A stretch of DNA of 17,544 bases from Streptosporangiaceae bacterium (lineage in GTDB: Bacteria; Actinomycetota; Actinomycetes; Streptosporangiales; Streptosporangiaceae), in contig JASHOI010000018.1 of the NCBI GenBank assembly GCA_030041195.1, positions 1 to 17,544 on the forward strand, read 5' to 3'. This document shows, one piece after another, positions 8,450-14,543 of the stretch. Numbering within the stretch: the stretch's first letter is position 1; every line of letters begins with the position of its first letter. A model generated the notes under the pieces. The model was not told the origin of the DNA. It did no database searches and worked only from the letters and a program-made list of their open reading frames with translations. The position numbers were made by a program, and so were the translations under genes.

Positions 8450-9726
8450 TGGCGGTAGCCACTCCAGAGGAGGCGGCTCAGCTAGCCCGGCCCAGCGGGC
8501 TGCGGCTGCTGCGCTCACGCGGCCGCGCCCGGAGCGTCGTGGCACTGCTCGGGCCCGCCTTCGTCGCCGCCGTTGCCTACGTCGACCCGGGTAACTTCGC
8601 CACGAATTTCACCGCTGGGGCGAGCTTCGGCTACGCGCTGGCGTGGACGGTCGTGATCGCCAACCTGATGGCGATGCTGGTGCAGTACCTGTCCGCCAAG
8701 ACGGGCGTTGCCACCGAGCGCGACCTGCCGGAGCTTTGCCGCGAGCACTTCGGCAGTCGCGTGTCCCTGGGCCTGTGGGTGCAGGCAGAGCTCATCGCGA
8801 TGGCAACGGACCTGGCCGAGTTCGTTGGGGCGGCGATCGGCCTGAACCTGCTGTTCCGGGTGCCGCTGCTGGAGGCCGGGCTGATCACGGCGGTCGTCGC
8901 GTTCGGCATTCTGGCCCTGGAACAGCGCGGCTACCGGCGGTTCGAGCTGGCCATCGCCGGACTGCTCGGCATCGTGTTCCTCGGCTTCGCCTATGACCTG
9001 GCCGGCGTGGGAGTCAGTCCGCGGGGCATCGCGGCCGGGCTGCTCCCCGGCCTGGGCAGTGACCGGCTGCTGCTGATATCGGGGATCATCGGGGCCACGG
9101 TCATGCCGCACGTCGTCTATCTGCATTCCGCGCTCACCAAGTCGCGGGTGAGCTGCCACGGCGACGCCGAGCGGCGCGAGCTGCTGCGCTTCCAGCGGCT
9201 CGACGTGTTTGTCGCGCTCGGCGCGGCCGGCCTGGTGAACCTCGCGATGCTCTTCGTGGCCGCCTCGGTCTTTCACCGGGCCGGCGGGTCGGCCATCAAC
9301 TCGATTGAGGCCGCGCACGCCGGACTTGCCCGGCTGGTCGGCGGGGGTGCCGCGCTGGCGTTCGCGGTGGCGCTGCTCGCCTCGGGGCTGTCCTCGTCGA
9401 GCGTGGGCACCTACGCCGGCCAGGTGGTCATGCAGGGCTTCGTCCACCGGCGTATCCCGCTGTGGGTACGCCGAGCGCTCACCATGCTGCCGGCGCTCGT
9501 GGTGCTCGGGCTCGGCCTGCCCGCCACGGACACCCTGGTGATCTCGCAGGTGGTGCTGTCCTTCGGCATCCCGTTCGCGCTGGTGCCGCTCGTGCTGCTG
9601 ACGCGCCGGACGGACGTCATGGGCGGGCTGGTCAACCGGCGGACGACGACCGCGGCGGCGGGGGGCATCGCCGCCACGATCATCGCCCTGAACGTCTACC
9701 TGCTCTGGGCCACCTTCGCCGGGTGA
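8449..9726 (+). CDS. mntH: Nramp-family Mn2+/Fe2+ transporter, translationally coupled to the chaperonin
   Basis: This 425-residue membrane protein has about eleven transmembrane helices. Both metal-binding signatures are intact: DPGN at residues 46-49 in helix 1 and MPH (in ATVMPHVVYLH) in helix 6. The conserved Gly-containing transport motif GTYAGQVVMQGF follows helix 8. Nramp proteins import divalent Mn or Fe, usually with protons. The ATG at 8449 uses the final A of the groEL TGA (TGATG), and no Shine-Dalgarno is visible, so translation probably depends on termination of groEL. That ties expression to the monooxygenase operon and suggests supply of iron for the diiron centre and the reductase cluster. 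The metal choice is inferred. The gene name is by family, and Mn versus Fe specificity is not decided. A convergent gene ends 12 nt downstream, with no visible terminator between. Confidence 0.92.
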
Positions 9727-9738
9727 CCCGCAGCCTTC

Positions 9739-11241
9739 CTAGCTCACCGGGAAGTTGAAGTAGTGCAGGCTGACGAACGGCGGGTCGCCGGACGCGCCCG
9801 ACACGAACTCCAGGTAGACAGTATGAGTGCCGGTGGTATCCGTGATGTTGGCCGGGATGGTCTCCCAGCTCGTCCAGCCGCCGGTATTAGCCACGGAGAA
9901 GCTGCCGACCGGCGTATTCGACGGGCTGTCAAGCACCACCTCCACCAGGCCGCTCACCCCTCCGGCGGCCCCGGAGGCGACTCTCGCATCGAACTGGCTG
10001 GAGCCGGAGCCGAAGTTTATGTCCGGATACTCCAGCCAGTCCCCGTTGACAAGTTCGGCGACCTGGTTGCCGTCGACCCCGGACGGGCTGGTGTCCCCGG
10101 TGGCGGCGGTGACGGTGATCGTGCCGTTGCTGGCGCTGTAGCAGTCGGCCGAGATGTCGTCGACCGCCGTCGTCTGGCACTCGGCGCCGGTCGTCGACGG
10201 GCTCGGTGACGCGCTCGCCGACGGTGACGGGCTTGCCGAGCTGCTGCCGCTGGTCTCGTACACCGCGACGTAGCCGACGCTCATCGACGCCCCGGAGCTG
10301 GTGGACGAGGTCGGGGCGGTGCAGCCGCACACCCCGTCCGGGTAGGAGCCGCCCATGGCCAGGTCCAGGATGAGGAAGAACCCGTGGTCCACGGCGGCCT
10401 CCCAGGTGGACGTGCCGACCTGGCTCTCGTCCACGGTGTAGTAGGCGGTGCCGTTGAGGTACCAGGTGATGGACTCGTCGCTGGTGTCGGTCCGGTTGAC
10501 GATGACCGAGTACGTGTTGTAGCTGGTCTGGCAGCCTGAGCACGCCTGCAGCCCGCTGGACAGGCCGGTGGTCTCGTCACACGGCCCGCCCGGGTCGGTG
10601 CCGCAGTGCAGGGTTCCGGAGTGCTCGGACAGGGCGTTGACGTCCTCCATGATGTCGATCTCGCCGACGGAGGGCCAGTTCGAGCAGTCCATCGTGCCCG
10701 AGGTGCCGGCGCCGCTGCTGCGGAACCCGGCGCCCAGCATCCAGAACGCGGGCCAGTAGCCGAGGCCGCTGGACGGATTGGGCTGCTCGATCGAGGCGCT
10801 GACCTCCATCTCGCCGCCCGCCGGGGCCTCGAAATCGTCGGCCACGGTCTCGATGCGGCCCGATGTCCAGGAGCCGTCGTTGTCCACCGCGGTGATGTTG
10901 AGGTGACCGTCGCCGTCCTCTTCGACGTTGGCAGTCGAGCTGGTGTCGGTCTCCACCTCGCCGGTGCCCCAGTTGGCCGTGCATCCGGTGCCGGTGTACT
11001 GGGTGCCGGTGTCATAGGTCCAGCCCGAGTCCACGCCCGAGCCGGCGGCGCCGGAGAAGCTGTCGCTGTAGGTGGTGGTCCAGCCGGACGGCGGCGGCGG
11101 AACCGTTGTGGCCGACGCCGTCGCCGCGTGGCCGACGATCGCGGCGATGACGCCGAGCGACACGAGCGCGAGCGCCGCTAAAGCGGCGGTCAGGCGCCTG
11201 CGCCAAGTCGGCTCGTGTGGCAAGCGGACTCTGGTGAGCAT
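9739..11241 (-). CDS. Secreted GH16 endo-beta-1,3(4)-glucanase with C-terminal CBM6-like module
   Basis: This 500-residue extracellular enzyme has an N-terminal twin-Arg-containing basic stretch, a hydrophobic core at about 17-37 and an AxA cleavage site (ATASA) near residue 44. The GH16 domain covers about 50-330. Its catalytic motif GEIDIMED places the nucleophile at E194, the assisting Asp at D196 and the acid/base at E199. A Ser/Pro/Ala linker (about 331-352, repeated SPSPSA units) leads to a beta-rich CBM6-like module (about 353-500) with GDWLEYPDINFGSG. It would cut laminarin or mixed-linkage beta-glucan outside the cell. The start is set by AAGGAG (11250-11255) eight bases upstream of the ATG. 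A LacI-type regulator ends 119 nt upstream on the same strand and probably controls it. It is convergent with the Nramp gene and not part of the monooxygenase operon. Confidence 0.92.
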   Translation of the reverse strand: MLTRVRLPHEPTWRRRLTAALAALALVSLGVIAAIVGHAATASATTVPPPPSGWTTTYSDSFSGAAGSGVDSGWTYDTGTQYTGTGCTANWGTGEVETDTSSTANVEEDGDGHLNITAVDNDGSWTSGRIETVADDFEAPAGGEMEVSASIEQPNPSSGLGYWPAFWMLGAGFRSSGAGTSGTMDCSNWPSVGEIDIMEDVNALSEHSGTLHCGTDPGGPCDETTGLSSGLQACSGCQTSYNTYSVIVNRTDTSDESITWYLNGTAYYTVDESQVGTSTWEAAVDHGFFLILDLAMGGSYPDGVCGCTAPTSSTSSGASMSVGYVAVYETSGSSSASPSPSASASPSPSTTGAECQTTAVDDISADCYSASNGTITVTAATGDTSPSGVDGNQVAELVNGDWLEYPDINFGSGSSQFDARVASGAAGGVSGLVEVVLDSPSNTPVGSFSVANTGGWTSWETIPANITDTTGTHTVYLEFVSGASGDPPFVSLHYFNFPVS

Positions 11242-11360
11242 GATCGAATCTCCTTCTGACTACCCGAATCGGTCCGGTCCCGCCCCGATCCCCCGTAGCA
11301 CGTCAGGCCGGGGTGGGCGGCGCCCTGGCGAGGCTGCCTGCCGCGGGCCGCACCGCCGGC

Positions 11361-12404
11361 TCAGCCTTCCCCGGCTGCCGGGCAGCCGCAGCTGGCGCGC
11401 AGGACCAGGTGGGTGGGCAGCACCTCGACGGCCGGCGGCAGGGTGGCGGCGCCGATGCGGTCAAGCAGCCGCCGCGCGGCCCTGCTCCCCAGCTCGCGCA
11501 GCGGCTGGCTGACCGTGGTCAGGGGCGGATCCGTCAGCCTGCTCGGGTAGATGTCGTCGAAACCGGTGACCGCCACCCGGCCGGGCACCTCGACCCCGGA
11601 CCGGCGGAACTCCCGCATCACGCCGATGGCCATCTGGTCGTTGGCGCACGCCACCGCCTCGGGCACAGCGCCGCGGGCCAGCAGGGCCCGGGCCGCTGCC
11701 GACCCGCTGGCCTCGGAGAAGTCACCGTGGACGGCCGGCCCGGCGCTGCACCCGGGGGCCGCACGAACCGCCGCCTCGAACGCGGCGAGACGCTGCCTGG
11801 CGTCGGGGGAGTCGGGCGGCCCGCCGACGAAGCACAGCCGCCGGTAACCGTGCTCTTCGGTGAGGTGGGTGACGGCAGCCCGGATGCCCCCGGCGTTGTC
11901 CACCGTCATCGTGTCCAGCCGTGCCGCCCCGGCCGCGTCCGCCGGACCGGCGATCAGTACCAGCGGCACCCGCCTGGCCAGAGCCGCCAGCTGGTCGGCG
12001 GGCAGCACGTCCTCGGCCATGAGCAGGCCGTCGACCTTCCCGGACAGAGACTGGATCCGGCGCTGGAACGACTCGCCGCGCGGGCCGAACGAGAGCAGCA
12101 GGGAGATCTCGGTGCCGCGCAGGACGCCCTCGACCGCGTGCACGATCTCGTCGACGTACAGCTGGCTGCTCCGCTCGATGTCGATCTCATCGGCGCCCCG
12201 CTCGAGCGCCACCAGGCCGATGATGTCCTTGCGCCGCATGGACAGGCCCTGCGCCGAGCCGTCGGGAACGAAGCCCAGCCGCTCGATGACGTCGACGACG
12301 CGCTGACGGGTTTCCGGGCGAACCAGGCTGGAACCGTGCAGGACGCGGGACACCGTGGCGGTCGAGACGCCGGCCTGGCGGGCGATGTCATACACAGTGG
12401 CCAT
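11361..12404 (-). CDS. LacI-family transcriptional regulator of the beta-glucanase locus
   Basis: This protein of about 347 residues has the N-terminal helix-turn-helix ATVYDIARQAGVSTATVSRV followed by the hinge, then a periplasmic-binding-protein-like sugar-sensing domain to the C-terminus. I start at the ATG at 12404, which gives the family's usual MATVYD beginning. ATGs at 12410 and 12437 are in frame, and none has a convincing Shine-Dalgarno, so the start is uncertain by up to 11 codons. It likely represses the adjacent GH16 gene in the absence of a glucan-derived oligosaccharide. That link rests on adjacency and on the operator found in front of this gene. The C-terminal end carries two Cys (CGCP), as seen in some actinobacterial LacI proteins. 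Confidence 0.9.
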   Translation of the reverse strand: MATVYDIARQAGVSTATVSRVLHGSSLVRPETRQRVVDVIERLGFVPDGSAQGLSMRRKDIIGLVALERGADEIDIERSSQLYVDEIVHAVEGVLRGTEISLLLSFGPRGESFQRRIQSLSGKVDGLLMAEDVLPADQLAALARRVPLVLIAGPADAAGAARLDTMTVDNAGGIRAAVTHLTEEHGYRRLCFVGGPPDSPDARQRLAAFEAAVRAAPGCSAGPAVHGDFSEASGSAAARALLARGAVPEAVACANDQMAIGVMREFRRSGVEVPGRVAVTGFDDIYPSRLTDPPLTTVSQPLRELGSRAARRLLDRIGAATLPPAVEVLPTHLVLRASCGCPAAGEG

Positions 12405-12444
12405 GGGCATTACGACATTGCGACATTTCCGGATCATCCACGCT

Positions 12445-12458
12445 TGTAACCGGTTACA
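12445..12458 (-). promoter_or_regulatory. LacI-family operator palindrome upstream of the regulator
   Basis: TGTAACCGGTTACA is a perfect 14-bp palindrome with the central CG step typical of LacI-family operators. It lies 40 bp upstream of the preferred lacI start, inside an A/T-richer island. It is most simply the autoregulatory site. I see no second copy in the 119-nt gap before the GH16 gene, so the regulator and glucanase may be one transcript controlled from here. Confidence 0.7.
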
Positions 12459-12526
12459 TTCGCCGACAGCTTAACGTTAGAGACCCTGGCGGGCTGTGTC
12501 AACGGGCCAGTGCGCTAGTCGGCAGC

Positions 12527-12576
12527 CATGGATGTACCGATTGGCGGCATAGAACGCGCCCATCGGTACATCCATG
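12527..12576. repeat. 15-bp perfect inverted repeat with 20-bp spacer
   Basis: Bases 12527-12541 (CATGGATGTACCGAT) are the exact reverse complement of 12562-12576. After one mismatch, four more pairs form inside (12543-12546 with 12557-12560). It is less GC-rich than its surroundings and has no T-run, so it is not an obvious terminator. It could be a regulatory hairpin, a spaced operator pair or the end of a lost mobile element. The repeat is certain; the function is unknown. Confidence 0.8.
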
Positions 12577-12703
12577 CGCCCGGCGCGTCTTGCAGCGACC
12601 CGAGGATGCGACACGCCAGATGGGATCGCTCTTTTGGCTCGTGACCGATGGTTCGCTGGTCAAGGCCTCACACCTGGCCCGCCTGGCCCCGTCGGCCATC
12701 CGG

Positions 12704-12886
12704 TCAGCGCTGGTCTGCGGCTTCGTCGTTGACGACCACGGCATCCTTGGCGACCGCGGTCGGGAGGCCGCTGCCGGCTGCGGTGCCGGCGGGCGCGCCG
12801 CCGCGGCGCTCCAGGTCGCTCTCCTGGGGTTGAGCGCGGAGCCGGAAATCCTGGGTCAGCGCTGTGCGGTGCGCGTCTGTGCACAT
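12704..12886 (-). CDS. Doubtful small hypothetical protein (60 aa)
   Basis: This is a minus-strand frame of 60 codons downstream of the VOC gene. About 51 of the 60 third positions are G or C, and the composition is protein-like (acidic C-terminal AKDAVVVNDEAADQR). No domain, signal peptide or membrane segment is visible, and no good Shine-Dalgarno precedes the ATG. It begins 20 nt after the VOC stop, so it could be a small third gene of that transcript, a fragment of a lost gene, or chance. I include it only because the codon pattern is better than in competing frames. Confidence 0.22.
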   Translation of the reverse strand: MCTDAHRTALTQDFRLRAQPQESDLERRGGAPAGTAAGSGLPTAVAKDAVVVNDEAADQR

Positions 12887-12905
12887 GGCTGCCGTCGCCG
12901 AATGC

Positions 12906-13316
12906 TCAGCGCAGTTCCTGGATGCGGACCAGGTTGCCTGCGGGATCGCGGAAGGCGCAGTCGCGGATGCCGTACGGCTGCAGGGTTGGCTCCTGGACGA
13001 CCTCGGCGCCGGCGGCCTGCAGTTGCTCGAAGGTGCCGTCGAGGTCCTTGGTAGCCAGCAGAATCCAGCCGTAGGTGCCCTTGGCCATCATCTCGGTGAT
13101 GACGCGGCGCTCGTCGTCGGTGGTGCCGGGGTCGGTGGCCGGCGGCGCCAGGAGGATGGATGTGCTGGGCTGACCCGGCGGGCCGACCGTGATCCAGCGC
13201 ATCTTGCCCTGCCCGACGTCCGTGCGGACCTCGAAGCCGAGGGCATCGCGGTAGAAGGCCAGCGACGCCTCTGGGTCGTCGTGCGGGAGAGAACTCGCGT
13301 GAATGGTGATGTCCAT
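12906..13316 (-). CDS. VOC-superfamily (glyoxalase/bleomycin-resistance fold) protein
   Basis: This 136-residue single-module VOC protein shows the paired beta-alpha-beta-beta-beta units: the first contains DPEASLAFYRDALGFEV, and the second ends in FRDPAGNLVRIQEL, where the Glu is a usual metal-ligand position. The substrate cannot be told from sequence. I start at the ATG at 13316 rather than further upstream in the open frame, because the fold begins there and a -10-like TAGCGT lies seven bases before it, which suggests a leaderless transcript. The AraC-type gene ends only five bases upstream on the same strand, so it may also be read with that gene. The promoter region is nearly identical to that of the second VOC gene at 14414. 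Confidence 0.88.
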   Translation of the reverse strand: MDITIHASSLPHDDPEASLAFYRDALGFEVRTDVGQGKMRWITVGPPGQPSTSILLAPPATDPGTTDDERRVITEMMAKGTYGWILLATKDLDGTFEQLQAAGAEVVQEPTLQPYGIRDCAFRDPAGNLVRIQELR

Positions 13317-13368
13317 GCTGGTCACGCTAGCTGCGGATCGAAGGCGGGCGCTTCTCGATTCCTGACCG
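13314..13368 (-). repeat. VOC leader repeat, copy 1 (promoter plus candidate AraC operator)
   Basis: This 55-bp segment runs upstream from the VOC start codon and matches 14412-14466 at 47 of 55 positions without gaps. The first 17 positions (start codon, 7-nt spacer and TAGCGT -10) are identical. So are the last 17 (13352-13368, GGTCAGGAATCGAGAA core on the minus strand, ending CGGTCAGG). The middle has eight mismatches. It overlaps the last 15 codons of araC. The conserved distal block would lie at about -36 to -52, a usual activator position. Confidence 0.8.
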
Positions 13369-13771
13369 GTCTGCTCACCTGCTTCGCCACACACGCCGGC
13401 ATCCCAGCCGTCACCCGCGCCGTCTGGCGCCGGTAGGCGCTCGGCGGCACGCCGACCAGCTCGGTGAATCGCGTGCTGAACGTGCCCAGCGACGAGCAGC
13501 CCACCTCGAAACAGACCTCGGTGACGCTGAGGTCGCCGCGGCGCAGCAGCGCCATCGCGCGCTCGATCCGCCGCGTCATCAGGTAGCTGTACGGCGACTC
13601 GCCGTAGGCGAGCTTGAACTCGCGGCTGAGGTGCCCGGCGGACATGTTCGCGCCGCGCGCGAGCGCCTCGACATCCAGCGGCTGCGCGTATTCCCGGTCG
13701 ATCCGGTCGCGGACGCGGCGCAGAATCGCGAGGTCACGCAGGTGCTGCGCTGACGCAGGCCTACCCGTCAC
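13322..13771 (-). CDS. AraC-type transcriptional regulator consisting of the DNA-binding domain
   Basis: This 149-residue protein is essentially only the AraC/XylS C-terminal DNA-binding domain (two helix-turn-helix units, about residues 15-115). Recognition-helix regions are NMSAGHLSREFKLAYGESPY and the later VCFEVGCSSLGTFSTRFTEL. There is no sensory domain, so the signal, if any, must come otherwise. The start is a GTG at 13771; TAGGAT six bases upstream (13778-13783) may be the -10 of a leaderless transcript. The tail (VRNREAPAFDPQLA) is encoded by rare codons (AGG, AAT, CGA, GAA) that form part of the repeated leader, so here the DNA sequence rather than the protein may be under selection. 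It likely regulates the flanking VOC genes. Confidence 0.9.
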   Translation of the reverse strand: MTGRPASAQHLRDLAILRRVRDRIDREYAQPLDVEALARGANMSAGHLSREFKLAYGESPYSYLMTRRIERAMALLRRGDLSVTEVCFEVGCSSLGTFSTRFTELVGVPPSAYRRQTARVTAGMPACVAKQVSRPVRNREAPAFDPQLA

Positions 13772-13799
13772 GCAACGATCCTACGCCGCGCCGCCCAGC

Positions 13800-14414
13800 T
13801 CACAGCGATGCCGCGTCCCACGTGAACCCGTCCGGGTCGGTGAAGGGCCCCGCGTCGCTGCCGATCATGACCCGGTGCGATCCGGTGCCGTCAGCGGTGA
13901 CCCCGGCGTCCTTTGCAAGCGCGCGGCGCCCGTAGAGCGCCAGTTTGACGGTGCCCGGTGCGGTGTCGAACTCGACGTACTTGCGGCCAAAGCTCTTCGC
14001 CACGGGGAGGCCGTGGCCAACGTAGAACTGCTTGCTCGCGGCCATATCCTCGACCCCCAGCAGGAGCACGATCTGGTCGACCTGCCGGCTGGCCGGACCG
14101 GTGTTCTTCTTGCTCGACGTCGCAACCTTCCAGATGGTCCCGTCCGGGGCCTGCACGACGCCGCCGTAGCCCCAGAACGACTTCGCGGCCGGCTTCAGTG
14201 GCGTGGCGCCAGCGTCGAGGGCAGGGCCGAGCAGTGCATCGACCGTCGCCGGCTGCGAAACCACGAGCGACAGCGTGAACCCGCGGAAGCCTTCCGTTGG
14301 TGCCTCCGACCCCCGCAGGCGCAGTCGAGTGCCCAGATCGAAGGCGGTGGTGTAGAAGTCCTTGGCGGCCGTGGCGTCCGCCACGTCGAGGGTGATGGAT
14401 TCGATGGAAGTCAT
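13800..14414 (-). CDS. Two-module VOC-superfamily protein
   Basis: This 204-residue protein has two VOC half-domains: residues 1-100 (SIESITLDVADATAAKDFYTT to VQAPDGTIWKVAT) and about 112-204 (VDQIVLLLGVEDMAASKQFYV to FTDPDGFTWDAASL). The repeated DPDG/APDG turns end each module. Glyoxalase, extradiol-dioxygenase-like or antibiotic-binding roles are possible; I see no decisive motif. The start is the ATG at 14414. The frame stays open 26 codons further up, but that stretch is the shared leader repeat. TAGCGT seven bases before the ATG suggests leaderless transcription. The araC gene begins 29 nt downstream on the same strand, so VOC2, araC and VOC1 may form a regulated unit. Confidence 0.87.
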   Translation of the reverse strand: MTSIESITLDVADATAAKDFYTTAFDLGTRLRLRGSEAPTEGFRGFTLSLVVSQPATVDALLGPALDAGATPLKPAAKSFWGYGGVVQAPDGTIWKVATSSKKNTGPASRQVDQIVLLLGVEDMAASKQFYVGHGLPVAKSFGRKYVEFDTAPGTVKLALYGRRALAKDAGVTADGTGSHRVMIGSDAGPFTDPDGFTWDAASL

Positions 14415-14466
14415 GCTGGTCACGCTAGGTGCGAGCCGCAGACCGCCGCTTCTCGATTCCTGACCG
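14412..14466 (-). repeat. VOC leader repeat, copy 2, with remnant of an AraC tail
   Basis: This is the second copy of the 55-bp leader, ending at the start codon of the two-module VOC gene. Read in the araC frame it gives SVRNREAAVCGSHLA followed by TGA at 14420-14422, against PVRNREAPAFDPQLA and TGA in the real araC gene. A TGA at 14468-14470 interrupts the frame just upstream, and nothing AraC-like is seen beyond. It is either the relic of a second araC-VOC pair or a conserved operator/promoter that happens to read this way. Confidence 0.78.
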
Positions 14467-14543
14467 ATCACGCATGTGACGTCGGTGCGCAATGAGTTGA
14501 TGGCTGCCCGTGACGAGAATCGGGGGCCGACCGCGTCTGCGGC

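Larger units (their letters stand above)
12438..12905. other. 468-nt intergenic region between lacI and the VOC gene
   Basis: Apart from the LacI operator at 12445-12458, a TAACGTTA palindrome near 12472-12479, the large inverted repeat at 12527-12576 and one doubtful small ORF on the minus strand (12704-12886), I recognise nothing here. Open frames on the plus strand give arginine-rich or composition-driven translations without known motifs. Confidence 0.6.

Noticed and set aside
12590..13054. Plus-strand frame of 154 codons across the intergenic region
   Set aside because: It runs antisense into the 3' end of the VOC gene, shows no known motif and has no ribosome-binding site.
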